NCBI GenBank assembly: GCA_030762175.1
Contig: CM060840.1
Coordinates: 44,687,501-44,751,500, forward strand
DNA length: 64,000 nucleotides
Direction of reading: 5' to 3'
Origin: Metallyticus violacea
Lineage: Eukaryota > Arthropoda > Insecta > Mantodea > Metallyticidae
In this document: positions 56,065 to 64,000 of the stretch, in pieces
How positions within the stretch are numbered: the stretch's first letter is position 1
How the letters are laid out: the number at the start of each line of letters is the position of its first letter
Notes under the pieces: generated by a model
The model's database searches: none
Told to the model about the DNA's origin: nothing
Seen by the model: the letters and a program-made list of their open reading frames with translations, nothing else
Program-made: the position numbers and the translations under genes

Positions 56065-57175
56065 TATCAAAGTATAACATAAAAATATGTTAAGGCATGA
56101 ACATCCTCACATTTAACCATAAGCAGCTCCATTGTAAAACCAAATATTGTGGTTCACAAAGAGATCATATACCACTTTTCTAGTTTATTACCGAGCATGA
56201 TTGCTTTTCTTGAAATTAAAAGGCACACCGAAAAGATACGTGTCTATGTTTTTCATTCTTCTTTCTTTCTGTAGTTTAAATTCTCGCAACTTTTTTTTAC
56301 AGTGCCCTTCACTTATTTTTTCTACAGTTACATCATTCTAATCCTTTTGTGTGTCTTGCAAAAGTTTATATAATTATTTAATTAATTACAATAATTTTAA
56401 TGTTATATATGATATTGTTTTGCATCTGCCGTAATAATTGTTGATCTTTTGTTTCAGGAGGCTGGTAGTAAAAAAGTGGGAGGCCTGAAAAGAATTAGTA
56501 TTCATCAGTTTTGACTTCCAAAGAAGGTAAGGCTCAAAAAACACATTACATCACTTTTTACTTCCTGTTTCTTAACAGATAGAAAATATTAAATTTGTCA
56601 AAATATAGTATAGACAAGACGTAAAACATGACACATTGTCACTAAAATAAACGGAAAGCTAAATGCTTTCCAAATAAATGGCTACCTAATCAAGTATCAA
56701 GCTGTCAGCTTGAAAATCAAAGGAATGCTGATAACTTCCTGTTTAGGTTCTGTAGTTTATCATGAAAACATTTATGACTATATACTTTAGAGTTTACATT
56801 TGTTTTATAAGCTTGTATAAAAATGTACTTAAATGACAGTATTTAGATAAAAGATCTGATCAAAATATAAACGTTTAAAAACAACGGGTATTACTTAACC
56901 AGCTGATACAGTTAGGGACTTTGGCTGCAACGTATTCATTTGTGAGCACAATAATGCAACTTTAACACAAATATTTACAATATTGAATATTTAATAATGA
57001 ACTAGAGAAAGATGCTTATATAAAATTAAAAGGGAAATATCTACTGAAAACTAGTGCACGAAACACAACATTTGTGTGCCATGTTAGCCTCTTCACAGGT
57101 AAACAAGATGATTACTCTATGAAGACCAATTTAAACAAAAGAGAATGGAAATGTTCTCACTTAAAGTACGCATAT
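56065..57175. other. No gene seen
   Basis: AT-rich DNA. The sequence 'ttgatcttttgtttcagGAG' at about 56442-56460 looks like a splice acceptor, but no open segment with coding character follows it. Confidence 0.4.
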
Positions 57176-57179
57176 CTCT

Positions 57180-58700
57180 CAGAATAAAGGGAGGCTATTG
57201 ATTCCAGCATTAGATTCAGTACTAATAAAAGCTTTACATTCAATGAAGAATAATAAGGCAGCAGGAATGGATGGTTTGCGAGCAGAATGTTTTAAGGCTT
57301 TTGTGAAAATTAAGGGAAAACTAGATCTGACCCTAAACATTTTAACCATATTTTTGATAAGGGTACCTACCCGTACCAATGGGCTACTGAAATAATTCAT
57401 CCAATTTACAAAGGAAGAAGGATTTCAATAATCCCGATAGCTATAGCGGTGTTAAGTTTATTGATGGCTGTTAGAAAAATGTTTTGGAAAATTCTGGAAG
57501 GAAGGCTACAAATTTGGGTATCAGAACATCATAAATTTCAACATTTCAGTCGGATTTTGACAATGGTTTAGAACCTTTGACAGTTTTATTCTAAAAACTA
57601 AGATTAATAAATATATGGGGCGTAAGAGAGGGAAACCCTATAGTGTTTTCGTCTATTTAAAAAAAATTCTCTTTCATGGCACGTAATGCTTTATGGCAGA
57701 AATTGAGGGAGAAACGGTTATCAGGTAAAATGTTGAACTTTCTGATAGCAATTTATGAGAAAGTAAATGTCTGTGTGCAGTGCGGAGGGAATAATGTAAC
57801 CCAAAATGTAGACTCCTAACAGAGGAGTTAAACAAGAATTCAGTATTTCTCCTCTTTTATTTACTTTATTCATAGATTGCACTTAAATGGATTTGTGTGG
57901 AACTGGTTATGGTGCATCAACTGAGACAGATTAGAAAATTCTAGCACTTTTGTTGTATGCGTATTGAGTTCAACTTCAGTGGCAGGGTTACAGAGTTGCA
58001 TTGACAGCCTTGAGGTTTATTGCACTACCTGTCAGCACTTTACAACAAGTGTACAAAGTAAAAATAAGAGCGACAACAAACAGATAATGTAGAGGTAGGA
58101 GCGAGCAGAAAACCTTCGACAAATTCAGACTAATCTTCTGAAAATAAGTTTAAGAGTTGATAGGAGGTAGCAAATTGTGGGTTGTGAAAAGAATTGGGCT
58201 GATTTAGTGACTCAATATTTTTTTTAAAATCATGGATATCAAACACTGGTTAGACTTAATAAGAGCCGCAGATAGAAAGTTAAGATTCTTTTACTATCAG
58301 GAACAACTGAAAAACGTGGAAAATGGGCATCTACCATTGAAAGGGATTTGGAAAGAATTGGACCATAGTGAGTGTGGGATATAAGAGTTAAAAATAAGAA
58401 GAAATGTTTGGAGGAAAGTTAGAAGAAGAATAATTAACATTTATAGCACGCAGTGAGATCTGAGTGTTCTAACAAAGTCTCACTGCAATCAGAACTAAAG
58501 GGGGCATGGGGAAGGAAAACATATAAATATGACAGAAGACAGAACGGCAACGGCCTGGCTGATCTTCGCGAAATGGAAAGCGCAGAAAATGACAAATGAC
58601 ACAGCGGAAAGAATGTGTAGTCTTGCAGAATGTGAAGCTACAGAGTGCTGGGGGTTTCAGATTCTCTCCGAAAACTTTGAGGTCGAGAAGGAGTAGGACG
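57180..58700 (+). pseudogene. Non-LTR retrotransposon reverse transcriptase relic
   Basis: About 1.5 kb reads as reverse transcriptase with many frameshifts, in correct order: ALHSMKNNKAAGMDGLRAEC (57231-57290), then NPDSYSGVKFIDGC and KILEGRLQIWVSEHHKF (family PDNYRGIS... and RLxxWLExH). ALWQKLREKRLSGKMLNFL and IYEKVNVCVQ follow, then GVKQEFSISPLLFTLFID (57825-57880, family GVxQGCxLSPLLFxLFI). Where FADD should follow there is LLLYAY and a stop, so the catalytic aspartates are lost. The C-terminal part has LRFFYYQEQL and AERMCSLAECEA (family RxCxxC). The endonuclease and 5' end are absent. Confidence 0.85.
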
Positions 58701-58704
58701 GCAT

Positions 58705-59462
58705 GTCTAAATTTGGTATTGGATATGAATAATTGGCAGGAGCAAGAGAAAATATCTGGCTAGAGAGGACATAGTATATAATGTACTTATCTATTTTAAA
58801 TTATTTAGTTTTAGTTTTGCATGAATTGAAATATGCATTTCTCTTGTTTAATGCACTGTGATACATTTAAGATGTTTATCAATTTCATGATTTTTTCTGT
58901 TATGGTTGAGGGAGGTGGGTTATTTCCTAAACATTACATCGTTTGTAATATACAGTTGTGTGTTTTTCTTCTTTTTTCAACATTTTTATATGTAAATAAG
59001 AGCATGAAAGGTCTGGATAAGTATTTATCATCTGATAAACCATTATTGAAATAAATAGTACCGCTGTGGTCTCTCTGGCTATTACTGGAATCAATCGCCT
59101 TTTAACTTCCCACATGATCGAATGTTTTTTCATTGTTACATAATCACAAGCTTTATACGCCTACCAGTTTTGTTACATTTGAATATTTTGTTCCTGATAA
59201 CTTTTACATAACTTTATATTAGTTTTTCTTACTTTATAAATCTATAAATCTCAAACCTTGAACGTTAGAAAGATTCCTTCTGCAAAATTTAGATCAAGTT
59301 TAGAATATTTAGTAAAAACCAAATCTTATACCGATGCTTTGTTAATAAGTCCAGTATAACTACATGCTGTTAAGAAAGTTTGGGATATGTGTATTCACGA
59401 CGGTACGTCTGATTAAATTAAATTTTAAAAAATACGTAGACTTCCTCCTTTTTGAAAAACAC
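58705..59462. other. No gene seen
   Basis: AT-rich sequence without a recognised element. It may include the 3' end of the retrotransposon relic. Confidence 0.4.
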
Positions 59463-59571
59463 TTCTTATTTCCGCTGGTCTACGATGCATCCAGTTCTTC
59501 CTGCGATAGTAAAGACCACGAACTTGCCCATCAAATGGCCATCTCTGGGCACCGTGCACGAGTGTCTTAAA
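59463..59571. other. GC-rich, exon-like segment, strand uncertain
   Basis: This 109-base patch is much GC-richer than its flanks and is open on both strands. The minus strand reads TLVHGAQRWPFDGQVRGLYY and RRKNWMHRRPAEIRSVF after a possible acceptor (ttgttaatcttttaag). The plus strand reads LVYDASSSSCDSKDHELAHQ and MAISGHRARVS. No canonical donor follows on the minus strand. I recognise neither protein, so it is a candidate exon or an exon-derived fragment only. Confidence 0.25.
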
Positions 59572-59574
59572 AGA

Positions 59575-60480
59575 TTAACAAATATTTTATAATAAAAGTT
59601 GAAGTAATCCTGCAGTAACATACCAGCCACATACATTACACTGTAATTATCATAAAATCTACTGAAAAAATATATCAAATTTGTATTTGACATTAAATTA
59701 GGAACAATTTAGAGTTTGTATTAGAACTAATGATTAATATAATAATTATAATTTCAGGAAAACAGATCTCTGGGGTTATTTTACCACCCTATATATTTAT
59801 TCCGTTGTATAGTGCCATGAGTAAAATCGTTAGAAAAACATGTAATTATACAATTGACTTTTGAGAAGTTCAAAAGTGTATTACGTATTAAGAATCATAA
59901 AAATACTTGTAACATCCTGATGTTTTAAATGCCTCAAATGATGAAAATAAAAATAAACATTTCTGGTGTTAATGAAAACAATTAGAAATGCCCTTATCTT
60001 AACGGACAGCAATATTTTAGTTTTTGGCTGTATACTTTTAAAACACCAAATAGCACGCATGCACATGGCAACATTTAAAAGATGAAATTGGAACTTCAAA
60101 GAAATAAATGTTTCGGGCTTCTGAATTTATCCTATTACTTATTCAGGACTGAATCGAAATCGTGCGCGAACTTAAGCGAAAACAATATTGCTTGTCTGCC
60201 AGTAACTGGAGATTCATTCACTGATTCAGGTTTTTGTTCTGGGAGACAGCCAGCTGCTTATAACATGACAGCTTACAAAATAGAAAGAGCCGGTTTCACT
60301 TCCAATAAGGTAGATATTTTCAGAGAGCGACCTTTGCAATGGAATTTCTCAGAAAATCGCATCTGCAAGCCTCCCGCCCTGCAATCACAATCCATCACTT
60401 TCAAACAGCTTTTCTCCGAATTTCGTATATAGACTTTCGGAAATGTGACTGCATTTACTGCATGAAGTTCTTATAAGCGA
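59575..60480. other. No recognised gene
   Basis: Contains an open plus-strand frame of 116 codons (60082-60432) without motif, signal peptide or splice context that I can defend. Otherwise AT-rich. Confidence 0.4.
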
Positions 60481-60496
60481 CCACTAGGTGGCGCTA
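60481..60496 (+). promoter_or_regulatory. CTCF-like motif (candidate)
   Basis: CCACTAGGTGGCGCTA, in the context GCGACCACTAGGTGGCGCTA, is close to the animal CTCF consensus (CCAnnAGRKGGCGC). It is in the same orientation as the similar site at 18.69 kb. 'atatgtcgc' follows at 60502-60510. Binding and function are untested. Confidence 0.45.
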
Positions 60497-60638
60497 TTGA
60501 GATATGTCGCAACTATTTTCTAAACAATTGACATTTGCTATTGTGAAAACAATGGCACATAGAAATTGACTAATTAATTTGTTTACAATTAGAGCTTAAA
60601 CAAAGCATTTTTGCGAAAAAAAAATGTAAATTTCACGT

Positions 60639-61742
60639 GAGGGTTTTCTTTGGATGATTTTTTAGTAAAATCCTAACTCAACAGCAATACATAAACTTCA
60701 CTTCGTTCAACTTTTGGTAATGAAGCTCCACCAGAAAAGACTTGTTACAATTGGCTTGCAGATTTCGTCGTGGTCGTGCGTCCGTAAGTGATTAATTTCG
60801 TGAAGATCGACTAAAATGGTTTTCAAAAACATCGATGATGTGCGTAACATGATTGAAGAAAATCGGTATGTAATTCAGTGAGATAATTACATCCTTAAGC
60901 ATATTGAAGATTGCAGTACATTTGATTTTGCATGAACTTTTAGCTAGGAAAACGATCTGTTCCGGATGGATTGCGGATAATTTGACCGAAACTTAAAAAT
61001 AAAAATAATAAATAATAAAACAACAGCGCTAGTGTTGTTTGTGAAATGAAATCTCAAAAAAAAAAAAAAAAAATGCACAGAGGAACTGCAAAATCCGTAT
61101 ATAACATCGTAACAGCTGACAAAACGAGGATATATTCGTATGAACCGGAAACTAAGCACCAATCCTCTGTTTGGATGTTCCAAGATGAACCGAATCCCAC
61201 AAAAGTTGTTTGTTCACGAAACACTTCCAAGAAAAGGATCGTTTATTTTTTCCGTTGTACCGGACGTATCGCAACCATTCCTTTAGAGGATCCAAGGACA
61301 GCTAATGCTGAATGGTGTGCAACAGTTTGTTTGCCAGAAGTCATCGACAAAATCAGGAAAAACAACAGAATACACCACATCATTTTTCATGACAATGCCA
61401 GCTCTCCAGATCAGTCAAGCAATTTATTATTTATTTGAAGGAGAAAAAAAATCGAAGTAATAATCTCATTGCCCGTATTCATCTGACTTATCACCTAACG
61501 GCTTGTTTTTATTCCCAAATGTCAAACAAAAATGCGTGGATAGTTATTTTCATCACCTCAAGAAACTGTTGAAGCCTTTAACATCATGTTTTTGAGATAC
61601 CAATTTCAGAGTGGAAAAAATGTTTTGAGAATTGATTTAAACGCATGCGAAAGTGTATAAATCTTAAAGGAAAATATTTTGAAAAGCAATAACACAGTTT
61701 GTTCCTTTTCTAGTTTTTTTAAGCAAATTTAAGGTAACCCTC
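60639..61742 (+). mobile_element. Near-complete mariner element, family X (copy 2)
   Basis: The ends GAGGGTTTTCTTTGGATGAT (5') and inverted GAGGGTTACCTTAAATTTGC (3') are similar and bound 1104 bases, a normal mariner size. Across frames: FGNEAPPEKTCYNWLADFRR and GRASVSD (N-terminal, 60718-60785), EIITSLSILKIAVHLILHE, SGWIADNLTE, then VYNIVTADKTRIYSYEPETK (the TGDETW motif has become TADKTR, so catalytic aspartate 1 is followed by K-T-R), QDEPNPTKVVCS, EDPRTANAEWCATVCLPEV and FHDNASSPDQSS. A frameshift follows, then PNVKQK and a C-terminus ending about 61690. It is catalytically dead. The same family occurs at 16.5-17.2 kb. Confidence 0.85.
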
Positions 61743-61744
61743 AT

Positions 61745-62145
61745 ATTCAAATAATTTTCCCACTTATGTATTCTCTGCATATATTAAGAAAAATGATAAA
61801 AGAAAAAAGCAGGTGGAATTTCATCTCCAAACTTTAAATTTTGGAATAATTCGTAATAAGGATGCTTACAACAAATGTAAACATATAGATTTAATATTGT
61901 ATAGTTTTATTATATTGCCAAGAGTACTGTTAACGAGGAAATCAAAGAAATCCTCATAGTTCACTTCCACTCCTTGCAGTTGCTATATATACGGTACCCT
62001 ATATTACAACATTATTTGAACAAGGTTTTCTTTATCTTTTCAAGGTGGAAATTAGACTTAACGGTAAATTGAGTGTGATCGGCAGCTTACTGTTTTCCTG
62101 ATTTTCGTAGGAATGTCACTAATATGGTAGGAACATTTCGAGCAA
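61745..62145. other. No gene seen
   Basis: AT-rich spacer between two transposon relics. Confidence 0.45.
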
Positions 62146-62149
62146 CAGA

Positions 62150-62950
62150 ATGTACAGAAAGAAAGTGAAGTGTCAGACGGCCAACAAAGATGAAAAATGA
62201 TGCTGTTGAAAAGGCTAGAGAAAGGATGCAGCGAAGTCCTAGTAAATCAAGAAACTGGGTGCAAAAATTAAATTCCCGAGTTTACGAGCTTCAATCTGTT
62301 GACATTATGACGAAACTTTAGCACTGTGATAGATAAAAAAAAAATAATAAAAAAAAATAACAACATATGAAATGCGAGACTCTTAACCTGGCCTGTTATA
62401 TAGATGAAGCTCTGTTTCATCTCTCTGGGTTTGCGAACAATCAACATTTCCAAATATGAATACAGAAAATACGCACGGCTTTTTGAGATATCATTACATC
62501 CCCTGAAAACTGGAGCCTGGGCTGCCATGTCACAAAAAGGGATCATATTACTAATATATTACGATCAAACTGTCAGTGATAACATATACATAGAAGAAAT
62601 TTGCACAATGATGACGAGTTGCAAGAGGAATATTTCCAACATGATGGTGTTACTGCACACTGCAGGTACGACCACAGCATTCTTGGAGGAATTCAATGAC
62701 AGGTTAATAAGCGCAAAACTATGATGCTCTAGGTCTTCCGGTACGATTCCTTTGGATTATTTATTATAGAATTGTTTTAAAACAGCAGTGTATGCTAAAT
62801 AGCTGATAACAATAGAAGGACTGAAGGATCGCTTTCAACAAACAGGAAATTTAATTTCAGCGGAGACACTTAAAAATTAGCATTCATCAAAAATTGAAGT
62901 TGCATTGAAATGAACGGAAGTCATTTTCAACAACAATATGATTCAAAATT
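62150..62950 (+). pseudogene. IS630/Tc1-like transposase relic, best preserved of its kind
   Basis: Across frames, in family order: KNDAVEKARERMQRSPSKS (N-terminal DNA-binding part; family VRxxIQRSPxRS), IDEALFHLSGFANNQHF (first catalytic block, family DEAxFHLxGxVNxQN, aspartate kept), PLKTGAWAAMSQKGIILLIY, YDQTVSDNIYIEEI, EEYFQHDGVTAHC (second catalytic aspartate kept), TTAFLEEFNDRLISAKL (62671-62721), a lost WPPRSPDLTPLDYFLWG (reduced to 'ttccggtacgattcctttgg'), AKxLITIEGLKDRF, GNLISAETLKN and CIEMNGSHFQQQ. The stretch between the N-terminal part and the first catalytic block carries a long A-rich insertion (62335-62360). It is dead but readable. Confidence 0.85.
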
Positions 62951-62954
62951 CAAA

Positions 62955-63200
62955 ATACGTTTATGTTTCAGGTTACATGTGTCCCCTATATTGAATGCTA
63001 ATATGATGTGTACAGCATGAATACAGCACTCTGGATATTGATGAGTTATTTATTTATTTATTTTTGTAATTTTTAGCATTGTCTACTGTATTTTGATTAA
63101 ATAAAAGCCTGGCAGAATGACACAAATCGTAATATTTCCTTGTGACGTAAATGAATACACTACTTTTCTTCCTAACATCAAGGAACGGGTTGTAAACGGT
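62955..63200. other. Short spacer, nothing recognised
   Basis: AT-rich sequence between a transposase relic and a SINE-like element. Confidence 0.4.
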
Positions 63201-63204
63201 TATC

Positions 63205-63407
63205 AAGATATTCTTCTCATTGGCGCTACAGCCCGGGGTGAACCCTGAATTGCAGCTGTAACCTCTGTTTTCAGGCATTCCGCCAGTCGCCTATCACGCG
63301 GTTCCCTAGATCGAAGAACGTATACTACATTCCTAAGCACATACCAGAAATCGAAGCCAGGACTCCCGACCAGCAGTCAGCAACGCTATCCACGAGACCA
63401 AGGAGGT
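63205..63407 (-). repeat. tRNA-derived SINE-like element (family C)
   Basis: On the minus strand it begins CCTTGGTCTCGTGGATAGCG (A box), then GCTGACTGCTGGTCGGGAGT and CCTGGCTTCGATTTCTGG (B box). The body has 'ggcgactggcggaatgcctg' and 'gggttcaccccgggctgtag'. It is GC-richer than the flanks. Only one copy is present, so its limits are approximate and the family name is only local to this annotation. Confidence 0.55.
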
Positions 63408-63549
63408 AAATATTAAAAATGTTAGTAGAAATAAATTTATGTCCCTGGACAATTAACAATGAAAATACGAAAAAACATAAAAAGGGGTATGTTGGAAATT
63501 ATGTCCTACTATCTACTTTTATTTCTGATATATCTTTAAAAATTGCTAT

Positions 63550-63925
63550 TCACATGCATCGGTTACTTTCTAAAATTGATGGCATACAAGGTCACTTTGT
63601 TCACGAATTGCAGGCGGGCGATTCTGATATTTCTGTAATTAGATGTTACGGAAAGTTAATGATAGAGTAATTAATCCACGCTTAATATTCTTTACCGATG
63701 TAATAGTAGATTTTATACATGAAATCCTTTTGCATAACGAGAAAACGGGTGCATGACACGCAGTAACTACCTTTCTTTCTTTCTTTCTTTCTTTTTTTTT
63801 TTTTTTTTTTTTTTTTGAGAAAACCATGATTTCAGAAAAATGCAGGAATGATGCTGACAGTTACGTGCGCTTTATTTATGAACTAATTTGAAAAATAAAG
63901 CATATGGAATAAACCCGCAACATTG
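63550..63925 (+). pseudogene. IS630/Tc1-like transposase fragment, second copy
   Basis: HELQAGDSDISVIRCYGKL (63601-63657) is the same block as LQAGDPDNQVTFCNWVL at 43.1 kb. Further on, HEILLHNEKTGA resembles the family's HExPLHxEKxGV segment. The region is interrupted by a CTTT microsatellite and T run (63770-63817). The flank after it ('aaataaagcatatggaata') matches the 43.4 kb copy. Confidence 0.6.
63770..63817. repeat. (CTTT)n and poly(T) tract
   Basis: Several CTTT units run into about 26 T residues, inside the transposase fragment. Confidence 0.9.
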
Positions 63926-63947
63926 CAACTGAAATAACATATTAGAA

Positions 63948-64000
63948 GATTTTTTTTATTTGATTTATTTACGGTAACATCTCAGGTCATTAGCGTGCCA
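63948..64000 (-). repeat. SINE family A, 3' end, cut by window edge
   Basis: On the minus strand the last bases read GCTAATGACCTGAGATGTTA and then 'ccgtaaataaatcaaat', the family A end block and tail. The rest of the element lies beyond the window. Confidence 0.85.

Noticed and set aside
56442..56520. Exon after the acceptor-like 'cttttgtttcag'
   Set aside because: The following sequence closes quickly in all frames or lacks coding character, and no donor follows.
60082..60432. A 116-codon open frame as a gene
   Set aside because: No motif, no splice context, not clearly GC-enriched. An open frame of this length can occur by chance in 64 kb.
1..64000. CRISPR arrays, bacterial operons, integrated viruses, rRNA or snRNA genes
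   Set aside because: No regularly spaced repeats, no ribosome-binding or operon structure, no viral structural or polymerase motif, and no rRNA or snRNA signature were seen on either strand.

Overview
The window looks like arthropod nuclear DNA, most likely from an insect with a large, AT-rich, transposon-laden genome. The evidence is the many mariner/Tc1 and IS630-like transposase relics, tRNA-derived SINEs, non-LTR retrotransposon fragments, long (TA)n and poly(A) tracts, a short TTAGG-type array, and the absence of any prokaryote-style operon. I cannot name the species. The layout is essentially a gene desert made of nested, decayed mobile elements. No complete protein-coding gene is intact. 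The only segment that behaves like a host exon is at 52051-52245 (minus strand): 65 open codons bounded by splice acceptor and donor signals, both in phase 0. It may belong to a gene whose other exons lie outside or far away, so much of the window could be intronic or intergenic.

Transposase relics fall into three groups. (1) Mariner elements: 12640-13410(+), 16520-17240(+), 18751-19800(-), 20442-21548(+, both ends recognisable), 38290-39125(+), 50240-51200(+), 60639-61742(+). The copies at 16.5 and 60.6 kb belong to one family. (2) IS630/Tc1-like transposases of the arthropod 'WIGR ... SPDLTPLDF' (DUF4817-associated) type: 6130-6586(-), 8540-9019(+), 16120-16400(+), 43035-43455(+), 49670-50030(-), 62150-62950(+), 63550-63925(+), a short non-autonomous element at 55166-56062, and a giant fold-back at 54240-55066. 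(3) A hAT-type transposase at 31500-33360(+), split by SINE insertions.

Non-LTR retrotransposon relics: C-terminal fragments at 4090-4435(-) and 26310-26510(+), an RNase H domain at 35830-36446(-), and a reverse-transcriptase region at 57180-58700(+). At least four tRNA-derived SINE families are present. I call them A (12.4, 25.5, 31.4, 32.1, 32.4, 37.1, 55.4 and 63.95 kb), B (0.9 and 11.3 kb), D (23.5, 31.6 and 43.5 kb) and E (41.1 kb), plus several bare tRNA-like heads. Target-site duplications date some insertions: a SINE D landed in the hAT element, and a SINE A landed in the 55-56 kb DNA element.

Other structure: an inverted-repeat-bounded segment (40233-41040) holding three diverged tandem units with different microsatellites, a hairpin at 48.5 kb, an unclassified dispersed repeat pair (28.7 and 43.8 kb), and two CTCF-like motifs (18.69 and 60.48 kb). 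I found no RNA gene, CRISPR array, intact virus or new enzymatic system. All family assignments come from reading translated motifs by eye, without any database search.
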